Shown here: piece by piece, positions 1-6,991 of the stretch
How the letters are laid out: every line of letters starts with the position of its first letter
Numbering within the stretch: the first letter of the stretch is position 1
From: Streptomyces avidinii
GTDB lineage: Bacteria > Actinomycetota > Actinomycetes > Streptomycetales > Streptomycetaceae
DNA: 64,000 nucleotides
NCBI RefSeq assembly: GCF_014650695.1
Contig: NZ_BMVL01000002.1
Span: 124,001 to 188,000 of the forward strand
Direction: 5' to 3'
Made by a program: the position numbers and the translations under genes
Notes under the pieces: model-generated
Told to the model about the DNA's origin: nothing
Seen by the model: only the letters and a program-made list of their open reading frames with translations
Databases searched by the model: none

Positions 1-478
1 CCCCGCGGCGCGCGAGGAGGCCCTCGCGGCGGGCGGCGAGGGCTCACCGGAACGGCGCGAGGCGCTCCAGGCACTGGTCAGCGAGACGCTCCGGCTCTAC
101 CCGTCCGCCTGGATCCTGCCCCGGCACGCGCCCGAGGCCGACGTGCTGGCGGGCTACCGCGTCGAGGCGGGTACGGATCTGCTGGTCTGCCCCTACCTCA
201 CCCACCGCGATCCCGGGCTGTGGCCGGACCCCGAACGCTTCGACCCCCGGCGCTTCACCACTCCCGGCGGCCGTCCGACCGGGCCCGGGACCTACCTGCC
301 GTTCGGAATCGGTCCCCGCGCCTGCCTCGGCCAGCAGTTCGCCCTGCGCGAGTCGGTCGCCCTCCTCGAACTCCTGCTGCCCGCCCATGTCCCGGCCTTC
401 CGGACCGTCCCCACCGGGGCGGCGTACAGCATCATGGTCCGCCCCGACGGTCCGACGCCCGTGACCCTCACGTCCTGA
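1..478 (+). CDS. Cytochrome P450, C-terminal part (cut by window edge)
   Basis: The open frame enters from the left edge at base 2 and ends in TGA at 476-478, giving the last 158 residues of a P450. The K-helix ExxR motif is visible as ETLRLYP, followed by the PERFDPRRF meander and the heme-binding loop PFGIGPRACLGQQFA with the cysteine ligand. The loop wording resembles the CYP102/CYP4-like bacterial class rather than the usual actinobacterial FGxGxHxCxG type. The substrate cannot be told, because the N-terminal two thirds and the upstream neighbours are outside the window. It converges on the decarboxylase gene. Confidence 0.9.
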   Translation, partial: PAAREEALAAGGEGSPERREALQALVSETLRLYPSAWILPRHAPEADVLAGYRVEAGTDLLVCPYLTHRDPGLWPDPERFDPRRFTTPGGRPTGPGTYLPFGIGPRACLGQQFALRESVALLELLLPAHVPAFRTVPTGAAYSIMVRPDGPTPVTLTS

Positions 479-534
479 GCCGAAGGCGCGCCGCACCGTC
501 GCGCCGCACCGCCCGGCCGGCCCGGCGGCTTCTG

Positions 535-1902
535 TCAGGAGGAGGCGCGGCGGATGGCGGACAGGGTGCGGGAGACGTCCTCGTCGGTCGTCGACCAGTT
601 GCTCACCGAGATGCGCATGACGCGGCGGCCGTGCCAGGTGGAGCCGCTGATCCATGCCGTTCCCTCGGCGAGGAGCCGGGCCAGTACCCGGTCGGTGCGT
701 TCGTCGTCGCCGAACTCGGCGCAGACCTGGGTGAACACCACGTCGTTGAGGACGGTCGCGCCGTCGATGGCGCGGATGCCGGTGGCGAAGGTGCGGGCGT
801 GGCGGCACAGCCGGTCGACGAGGTCGGCCACGCCCGAGCGGCCGAGGGATCTGAGGGCGGCCCATACGGTGAAGGCCCTTCCGCGGCGGGAGAGTTCGGG
901 GACCTTGTCGACCGGGTCGCCGTGCTCGTGCTGGATGAGGTACTCGCCGCGCAGGCCCATCGCGGACCGGAGCGCGGAGGGGTCGCGGACGACGGCGAGG
1001 CCGCAGTCGTAGGGGACGTTCAGGGTCTTGTGGGCGTCCGTGGCCCAGGAGTCCGCCTGCGAGCAGCCCCCGGTGAGGTGGGCGCGGGCCGGGGAGGCGG
1101 CTGCCCACAGGCCGAACGCGCCGTCCACGTGCACCCAGGCGCCGGCCTCGTGAGCCGCCCGGATCGACTCGGTGAACGGGTCGAAGGCGCCGGAGTGGAT
1201 GTCGCCGGCCTGGAGGATCACGATCGTGGGGCCGTGATCGACGCCGGCGGTCGTGAGGGTGCGGCGCAGGGCCTCGGGGTCGATGCGTCCCTGCTCGTCC
1301 GCCGGTACGAGCTCGGGCCGGCCGAGACCGAGGTAGCGCAGGGCAAGGTCGATGGCCATGTGGCGGTCCTGGCCCGCGATGACGCGTACGGGTGGCCCAC
1401 CGGTGAGTCCGTCGTGGGCGACGTTCCAGCCGGCCCGCCGCAGGACGGCGTCGCGCGCGGCGGTGAGGCAGGTGAAATTGGCCATGGTGGCGCCGGTGGT
1501 GAAACCGACGGCGCTGTCGGGCGGCAGACCGAGCAGGTCGAGCAGCCAGGCGCCGGCGATCTCCTCCGCCGCCGTGTACGCGGGTGACGCCGCGCGCATC
1601 ACGCAGTTCTGGTCCCAGGCGCTGACCAGCCAGTCAACTGCGAGTGCGGCCGGTTCGGTGCCGCCGACCACGAATCCGTAGAACCGGCCGCTGGGGAACG
1701 CGGTGAGCCCCGGCTCGCAGGCCGTGGCCAGCAGGTCGACGACGTCGGCGGGCGTGCTCGGCGCATCGGGCAGCTCGACGCCGAGCGCGCCCACGATCTC
1801 GTCGACCGAGGCGCGGGCGGGAACCGGGCGGTCGGACAGGCTGGCCAGCCAGCGGACGGCATGGCCGTGCGCCTGTCGGAGCGCCGCCTCGCGCTCGTCC
1901 AT
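535..1902 (-). CDS. PLP-dependent group II amino-acid decarboxylase family protein
   Basis: The 455-residue protein has the fold-type I decarboxylase layout. A substrate-side segment (residues about 70-110, SGRFYGFVVGG) is followed by a glycine-rich cofactor loop (FTTGATMANFTCL), the aspartate of HVDGAFG and the Schiff-base lysine in DSWATDAHKTLNVPYD. Family members remove CO2 from aromatic amino acids, glutamate or similar substrates in the cytoplasm; the substrate is not predictable here. The frame stays open 12 codons further upstream. I prefer ATG 1902 because a CCGAGG-type ribosome binding site precedes it and the extra residues look unnatural. It stands alone, convergent with the P450. 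Confidence 0.86.
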   Translation of the reverse strand: MDEREAALRQAHGHAVRWLASLSDRPVPARASVDEIVGALGVELPDAPSTPADVVDLLATACEPGLTAFPSGRFYGFVVGGTEPAALAVDWLVSAWDQNCVMRAASPAYTAAEEIAGAWLLDLLGLPPDSAVGFTTGATMANFTCLTAARDAVLRRAGWNVAHDGLTGGPPVRVIAGQDRHMAIDLALRYLGLGRPELVPADEQGRIDPEALRRTLTTAGVDHGPTIVILQAGDIHSGAFDPFTESIRAAHEAGAWVHVDGAFGLWAAASPARAHLTGGCSQADSWATDAHKTLNVPYDCGLAVVRDPSALRSAMGLRGEYLIQHEHGDPVDKVPELSRRGRAFTVWAALRSLGRSGVADLVDRLCRHARTFATGIRAIDGATVLNDVVFTQVCAEFGDDERTDRVLARLLAEGTAWISGSTWHGRRVMRISVSNWSTTDEDVSRTLSAIRRASS

Positions 1903-1942
1903 ACCTCGGACTATGGGACAGTCCCCGCCCGCCCGCAAGCGG

Positions 1943-2293
1943 TCAGTGGATGACGCTGAAGCTGCGCCAGGGCAGGCTCACCGGGGCCGTCACGTTGCTG
2001 AGGGTCGTCGCCACGTAGATCCCGTCGGCCTTGTCGGTCTTCTGGCAGTCGGGCGTCCGGTACAGGACCACGTCGACGAGCGTGTTGTTCTCGACGTGCG
2101 TGGCTCCCTCCGGGATGGCGATCCTGTGGCAGCCGACGACGAGCGTGTTGGAGTAGCTCACCTCGACCGGCGAGTCGTGTCCGCGGAAGCTCAGCATGCC
2201 GACGGTGCTCCGGCCCAGGCCCGAGCAGGCGCTGGCGGTCAGCAGCAGTGCTGCGGTGCCCACGGTGATGCTGATACGTCGGCTGTGGGACAT
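1943..2293 (-). CDS. Small secreted lipoprotein, function unknown
   Basis: This 116-residue protein starts MSHSRRISITVG and has a lipoprotein signal with the lipobox ASAC at about residues 20-23. The mature part carries two further cysteines (VVGCHR and TPDCQK) that could form a disulfide. I do not recognise the domain. The start at 2293 has a good GAGGA ribosome binding site; the frame could extend to 2398, but that extension is arginine-rich and unlike a signal peptide. It lies 108 bp downstream of another lipoprotein gene on the same strand. Confidence 0.7.
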   Translation of the reverse strand: MSHSRRISITVGTAALLLTASACSGLGRSTVGMLSFRGHDSPVEVSYSNTLVVGCHRIAIPEGATHVENNTLVDVVLYRTPDCQKTDKADGIYVATTLSNVTAPVSLPWRSFSVIH

Positions 2294-2401
2294 GGGCTCG
2301 GTCCTCGTCTGTGCGGTGGTGACGGTCCTTGTCCACAGCCTGACCCGGCGGGGCGCGGGTGGCCTCCGCTGCTCCGCCGACCGGATGAATGTCCGCACCC
2401 C

Positions 2402-3064
2402 CTACAGGCTCAGGGCGTCCTCCGCGTTGTTCATCCAGGCGGTCACGGAGTTCTTGTCGGGCGAGACGTAGAGGCCCGGGGTCGAGGCCTTCAGCGGTGT
2501 CTGCTTCAGGTCCGACTCGGTGCTCATGGTGAGGGCGATGGAGTTGACGGTCTTGCCCTTGCCGTCCTTGGCTCCGCCCATGAGCCCGGCGTAGGCGGAC
2601 TGGCCCGGCTCCAGCCTGATCGCGTCGTCGATGCCGGGGGCGGCGCCGCGCTCGGTGGCCTGACCGTCGAGATCGCCGAAGGTGACGACCGGGTGCCCCA
2701 GAGCCCTGCACGCCTTGGTGCCCTTGTTGGTGATCTTCAGCAGGTAGCTGCTCGTCGTGGGCTCGGCCAGGGACGCGGTGAAGGTCACGTCGAAGGTGCT
2801 GCACGGGAAGACGTCGTAGTCGGGGTCGGTCGAACCCGGCGTCGGCGACGTGGCCGGCGACGCGGACTTCGACGGCTTGGCCGAAGCGGACTTCGAGGGG
2901 CTCGCCGACGCGCTCGTGCTCGTGCTCGGGCTCCCGGACGCGGATGCGGATGCGGACCCGCTGCCGGAGGGACCCGCCGCGCCGTCCTCGGTGGGCCCGC
3001 AGGCCGTCAGGGCCAGTGCGGATACGGCGGCGAGGGCGATGGCGGCCTTGAGTGCAGTGCTCAT
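2402..3064 (-). CDS. DUF4232-like secreted lipoprotein
   Basis: The 220-residue protein has a lipoprotein signal ending in LALTACG, then a Ser/Ala/Lys-rich low-complexity linker of about 60 residues. A C-terminal domain follows with the DUF4232 pattern: a conserved cysteine near the start (VFPCSTFDV), the segment LLKITNKGTKACRALGHPVVTF, and an RLEPGQSAYAGL stretch. DUF4232 proteins are common cell-surface lipoproteins in Streptomyces with no known activity. ATG 3064 is chosen because GGGGGA precedes it. The Ser/Lys linker probably spans the cell wall. Confidence 0.8.
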   Translation of the reverse strand: MSTALKAAIALAAVSALALTACGPTEDGAAGPSGSGSASASASGSPSTSTSASASPSKSASAKPSKSASPATSPTPGSTDPDYDVFPCSTFDVTFTASLAEPTTSSYLLKITNKGTKACRALGHPVVTFGDLDGQATERGAAPGIDDAIRLEPGQSAYAGLMGGAKDGKGKTVNSIALTMSTESDLKQTPLKASTPGLYVSPDKNSVTAWMNNAEDALSL

Positions 3065-3212
3065 GATGGTGGTCCCCCTGGGAGAAGCGCGGAACGCGCC
3101 GGGCTGGGCCGAGCTGGTGAGCACCAGCGTCCCGCAGAAGCTTCACAGCTTGGTGACGGTGCGTTGCCGACTCGAACACGGTCGGGGCCGCCACGCCCTA
3201 CCATCTCGGTCC

Positions 3213-4142
3213 ATGGGGAGATCAGAGGAGAACGGCCGTGCCGACGCGTGGGCCGTCACCGTACGGGAGCACGAGCAGAGGTCCGGTCCGCCGCCGCGCG
3301 GGCCGGCCCGTCCCGCGGGCCGGCCGCTCGCCCGGCGGCAGGATCTGCGGATCCACGGCACCACCGGCAAGATCAGCTGCGTCGACGACTCCGGCCGCAC
3401 CCGCTGGACCTCACCCTGTTCCGGCCGCCCCAACGCCGCACACATATCCGGCGGCCGCGTCCTGGTCACCACGGACTCCCTCGCGTACACGCCCTGGGGC
3501 AACCTCGGCCCGGCCCTGCTGCTCGACCTGGCGGACGGCAGCCTGATCACCGAACTGCGCGGCGAACGCGGCGCGGCCCTCGGCGGCGGCCGGTTCGTAC
3601 TGGGTCTTGCGGGCTACGACGCCTTCGACACGTGGGCGTACGACCGCGACGGCACCCTGTACGACTCCTGGCGCAGCTACGGCCATTACGTCGTCGGGAC
3701 CGGCATCCGCGTCGTCGAAACCGACCGCAAGCTGCCCACCGGCAGCCGGGTGGTCCGGCTGCTGCCCGGCGGCGCCGTCGACCGCGGACCGTTGCTCACC
3801 GATCCGCAGACCCCGTCGCCGCTGGTCCTGCCGGACGGCACGATCCTCGTGCTCGACGCCGGCGTGCTGCGTGCCGTCGGCCGCCGGCTGGAGGACACGG
3901 TCCTCGCCGAGCTGTTGCCCGTCGACCCCGAGGAAGCCTGGCGTTACCACGGAGCGCTCCACCGCACCGGCGACGAACTCACCGTGACACTCACCGAACG
4001 GCACCCCGACCGGCTCGGCACGGCCGACGAGCACACCGTCCGGACCTGGACTCTCGCCCTGCACCCGAACGGGGCAGGGCCCCGGCCGGGGCCGTCAGTT
4101 CGCCACGACGGTGAGCAATGCCGAGACGACGGTGACCGCTGA
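3213..4142 (+). CDS. Beta-propeller-like protein, function unknown
   Basis: The 309-residue protein has repeated short strands reminiscent of PQQ/WD-type blades, such as IHGTTGKISCVDDSGRTRW, GRVLVTTDS, LLDLADGSLITEL, WAYDRDGTLYDSW and LVLPDGTILVLDAG. No signal peptide is seen, so it is probably cytoplasmic. The start is uncertain. ATG 3213 has only a weak ribosome binding site, whereas a fine GAGGAGAA site sits before GTG 3238 in another frame, so the first 50 codons deserve checking. Its 3' end overlaps the converging small gene by 48 bp. Confidence 0.6.
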   Translation: MGRSEENGRADAWAVTVREHEQRSGPPPRGPARPAGRPLARRQDLRIHGTTGKISCVDDSGRTRWTSPCSGRPNAAHISGGRVLVTTDSLAYTPWGNLGPALLLDLADGSLITELRGERGAALGGGRFVLGLAGYDAFDTWAYDRDGTLYDSWRSYGHYVVGTGIRVVETDRKLPTGSRVVRLLPGGAVDRGPLLTDPQTPSPLVLPDGTILVLDAGVLRAVGRRLEDTVLAELLPVDPEEAWRYHGALHRTGDELTVTLTERHPDRLGTADEHTVRTWTLALHPNGAGPRPGPSVRHDGEQCRDDGDR

Positions 4143-4334
4143 CGCGGCCACCATCCAGTTCCGGGCCGGGCCCGACAGCACCGGGATCCCGTCGGCGTCG
4201 TCCTCCTCCTCGGATTCCTCTTCCGGCTCCCGCCGGCGCGGGCACGAGCCGCAGGCCGGATCGTGGACCAGTGTGTCGAGCCAGACGACACCGTCGAGCG
4301 GTGCCCGAGCGAACAGCATCCCGTCAGATTCCAT
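4095..4334 (-). CDS. Small C-terminally anchored membrane protein
   Basis: This 79-residue protein has a hydrophilic N-terminal half with a CGSCPRRR motif that could bind metal. An acidic run (EPEEESEEEDD) follows, then one C-terminal membrane segment (MVAASAVTVVSALLTVV). The orientation suggests a tail-anchored protein. I do not recognise a family. The start at 4334 is arbitrary; a second ATG lies at 4319. The gene overlaps the end of the converging propeller gene. Confidence 0.55.
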   Translation of the reverse strand: MESDGMLFARAPLDGVVWLDTLVHDPACGSCPRRREPEEESEEEDDADGIPVLSGPARNWMVAASAVTVVSALLTVVAN

Positions 4335-4449
4335 AACCGGACAACGCCATGATCCGCATCAGGCCACTGCCGACGGCCGGACCGAGGCCCAACCGTTGCC
4401 GACCAGCCGATCACACAATGAGGTGAACCGACCGGGTCGTCGGGACCGG

Positions 4450-4965
4450 CTACCGGACCCGGCGGTTGTCGTAGACGGTGAGGCAGAGCGCCCGCATCGC
4501 GGTTTCCGCCCGCTCGGGGTCCGCGCCGTGGTCGATGGCTTCGAGGGCGGCGGCCGCCGAGGTCCGTACCGGGTACGGCAGGCCCTCGTAGGCGGAGATC
4601 CGGTAGGCCATCTTCCGGCGGGCCTCCCGCTCGCTCCCGCTCACCCCGTCGAGGGTCAGGGGGAAGACGGCCGCCTGATAGGTCGCGATGCAGACGAGCG
4701 CGGCATCGGCGAGCCCCTCGGCGTATCCGTCGGCCGGGACGACCTCCCGGTCCGGCTCGAAGAGCGCGAGGACCTGCCGACGGGAGAGGAACGATCCCAG
4801 CCCCGCGCCGAGAGCGGCCGCACCTCCGAGGACCACGGCCATCAGCCGGCCGGACAGCAGCAGGCCGAGGCAGGCTCCGGCGACCGCACCGCAGGTCACC
4901 AGTACGAAGCTGATCATCAGGTGGATGCGCGCGGCGGGCGGGGACGTCATGGCAGCAGTATGCAC
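4450..4965 (-). CDS. Two-helix membrane protein, function unknown
   Basis: The 171-residue protein has two adjacent membrane helices (about residues 17-38 and 42-60) followed by a soluble domain of about 110 residues with no recognised motif. The first in-frame start is GTG 4965; ATG 4950 is an alternative. It begins 6 bp after the stop of the RNA ligase gene, so the two are probably cotranscribed. That makes a functional link possible, but nothing in the sequence proves it. Confidence 0.6.
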   Translation of the reverse strand: MHTAAMTSPPAARIHLMISFVLVTCGAVAGACLGLLLSGRLMAVVLGGAAALGAGLGSFLSRRQVLALFEPDREVVPADGYAEGLADAALVCIATYQAAVFPLTLDGVSGSEREARRKMAYRISAYEGLPYPVRTSAAAALEAIDHGADPERAETAMRALCLTVYDNRRVR

Positions 4966-4971
4966 AGCGGC

Positions 4972-5973
4972 TCAGACCCGGCGGTCGGCCGCGTCGAAGC
5001 GGGCCAGGGCGAGGGCTCCGGCGTGCAGGGATCCCTCCAGCGCGCGGTAGGTCGCCCCGTCCAGGCCGCCCAGCGCCTGCGCGACCTCCTCGGCGGCGTC
5101 GCGGGCTATCTCGGCGGCCAGCTCTTCCTCCGGGATACGGGGCCCCAGCTTGCTGACCGCCGATGCGGCTCGGGCCGGGGTGAGCAGGCCGGTGCCGTGG
5201 GCGAGCAGCCAGCCGGGGACTCCGGCCGCGCCTTCGGCCGGGGCCTCGTAGGGGCGTGAGCCGTCGAACCGCTCGTCCTCCGCGAAGGCCGGCTGCTTGA
5301 ACTTGGCCATGGGCCGCCCGGAGTCACGGGATTCCCCCGCGGGCTTGACGACGAGGCCCTCGGCGAGGTTGTCGGGCAGCGCGGGCAGGCCCAGCAGGCC
5401 GGGCAGCCGGGTGGGGAAGACCACCGGCAGCTCCTGGAGGCGCGCGAGCGGGCCTTCGGCCAGCAGCGGGACGCAGCGCAGCCCGGCCGCGGTCGCCGCC
5501 GCGCGCAGGGTCCGGTCGCCCACCCAGCGCAGGCCGTCGTCGTCGGCGACGGTGGCGTCGAAGGGCAGCCAGAGCAGATCGGGCGCGTACCAGACGCCGG
5601 TCTGGACGGGCTCGGCTCCGGGCACGGCGGGTACGTCGGGGTGGGGGTAGCGGCCGCCCGCCAGTTCGCCGTAGACGGTGACGATCGCGGCGGCCGGGGC
5701 TCCGGTGTCCTCGCGCAGGGTCCGTGCGCAGCGGGTCGCGGCGACGGCCAGGGCGGGCCAGATCCGGCCGACGCCGAAGAAGTCGTCCAGGCCGCCGTCC
5801 GCGAGCAGTTCACGCCGCTTGGCGGGGTGCGCGCCCGACGCGTCGCACACGATCGCGAAGTTGGCGCCGTGGATCTTCTCGTGGGCCACCCAGTTCCGCC
5901 CGCGGGCCTGTCCCAGCCGGGTGTTCGCGGGGATCTTCGGATACGGGGTCCAGGGGCGGGGTTCCGGGTGCAC
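4972..5973 (-). CDS. Rnl2-type RNA ligase family protein
   Basis: The 333-residue protein shows the covalent nucleotidyltransferase motifs in order. Motif I is HEKIHGANF with the AMP-accepting lysine at residue 33. A VYGELAGGRY stretch fits motif III, LLWLPFDATV fits IIIa, EGLVVKP fits motif IV and MAKFKQPAF fits motif V. Such enzymes seal 3'-OH/5'-phosphate nicks in RNA using ATP. The lysine context (KIHGAN) matches the T4 Rnl2 branch rather than DNA ligases. GTG 5973 is preferred; the frame could reach ATG 6048, but that sequence is arginine/proline-rich noise. It is followed closely by a membrane protein gene. Confidence 0.78.
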   Translation of the reverse strand: MHPEPRPWTPYPKIPANTRLGQARGRNWVAHEKIHGANFAIVCDASGAHPAKRRELLADGGLDDFFGVGRIWPALAVAATRCARTLREDTGAPAAAIVTVYGELAGGRYPHPDVPAVPGAEPVQTGVWYAPDLLWLPFDATVADDDGLRWVGDRTLRAAATAAGLRCVPLLAEGPLARLQELPVVFPTRLPGLLGLPALPDNLAEGLVVKPAGESRDSGRPMAKFKQPAFAEDERFDGSRPYEAPAEGAAGVPGWLLAHGTGLLTPARAASAVSKLGPRIPEEELAAEIARDAAEEVAQALGGLDGATYRALEGSLHAGALALARFDAADRRV

Positions 5974-6085
5974 CGCACGATCGTAACGAGCGCGTCCGAG
6001 ACGCCGGTGCGGGGGTGGCCGGCACCCCTGGCCTGCCGCAAAAACCATTTACCACCGGAGAGTCGGCGCTTTAGCATGACGCCCC

Positions 6086-6973
6086 ATGCCTACCACTGAA
6101 GAGATCATCGAGAGTGCCCTGGACCGGATCGGCGCCGGTTACGTCTTCCCCGAGAAGGTCGCCGCCATCGAGGCCGCGATCCGTGGCCGCCTCACCGTGG
6201 GTGCCTACGAGGGCCTGGACGGGCCCGCGCTGTGCGCGGCGGTGACGGCGCACCTCCAGGAGGTCTGCCCGGACAAGCACCTGCGACTGCTGTGGACGGA
6301 CGAGCCGCAGTCGCTGGATCCGGTGGACGAGGACGGCGGGCAGGCCGCGTTCCTGGCACTGCTGCGGGCCGAGAACCAGGGGATCCGGCGCGTCGAGCGA
6401 CTGGAAGGCAACATCGGGCTCATCGAGATCACGCGCATCGCGAGCGCCATCGAGGGCGCGAGCGCGATCGGCGCCGCGATGCAGCTGGTCGCCCACAGCT
6501 CCGCCCTCGTGCTGGACCTGCGCGGCTGCTTCGGCGGGGCGCCGGAAGGGGCCGCCCTGTGGTGCAGCTACTTCTTCCCCGACGACCAGGTGCACCTCAA
6601 CGACATCTACGACCGGACCTCGGACACGACCCGCCAGTACTGGACGACCGCGCAGCTGTCCGGGCCCCGCTACCTGGACCGGCCGGTGCACATCCTCACG
6701 AGCGGGGTCACCTTCTCCGGGGGCGAGGACGTGTCGTACACCCTGCAGGCGCAGGGGCGGGCCGTCGTGGTGGGTGAGACGACCCGGGGCGGCGCCCACC
6801 CGACGGCCCGGTACGCGGTCGCCGAGCACGTGCTCGTGACGGTGCCCGCGGCCCGGACGATCAACACCGTCACGGGCGGCAACTGGGAGGGTACGGGCGT
6901 CGTTCCCGACGTCGAGGTCCCCGCGGAGCAGGCTCTGGAGGCGGCGCTCAAGGCTCTGCGGCCCGGCCTCTGA
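6086..6973 (+). CDS. S41-family (tail-specific/IRBP-like) peptidase
   Basis: The 295-residue protein has an N-terminal helical cap (residues 1-60) like the IRBP/C-terminal processing peptidases. The S41 core follows, with ALVLDLRGCFGGAPEG and the catalytic serine region LTSGVTFSGGEDVSY; the GETTRGGAHPT loop closes the site. No signal peptide or PDZ domain is visible, so this is a short cytoplasmic-type member. It diverges from the RNA ligase and converges with the SpoIIE-type gene 18 bp downstream. Confidence 0.85.
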   Translation: MPTTEEIIESALDRIGAGYVFPEKVAAIEAAIRGRLTVGAYEGLDGPALCAAVTAHLQEVCPDKHLRLLWTDEPQSLDPVDEDGGQAAFLALLRAENQGIRRVERLEGNIGLIEITRIASAIEGASAIGAAMQLVAHSSALVLDLRGCFGGAPEGAALWCSYFFPDDQVHLNDIYDRTSDTTRQYWTTAQLSGPRYLDRPVHILTSGVTFSGGEDVSYTLQAQGRAVVVGETTRGGAHPTARYAVAEHVLVTVPAARTINTVTGGNWEGTGVVPDVEVPAEQALEAALKALRPGL

Positions 6974-6991
6974 CCCCTCGGCGCGGTCGGG

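Noticed and set aside
3238..3546. A plus-strand frame with a strong ribosome binding site at GTG 3238
   Set aside because: Translation is Arg/Pro/Ser-rich and loses the blade motifs present in the overlapping frame; kept only as a doubt about the propeller gene start.
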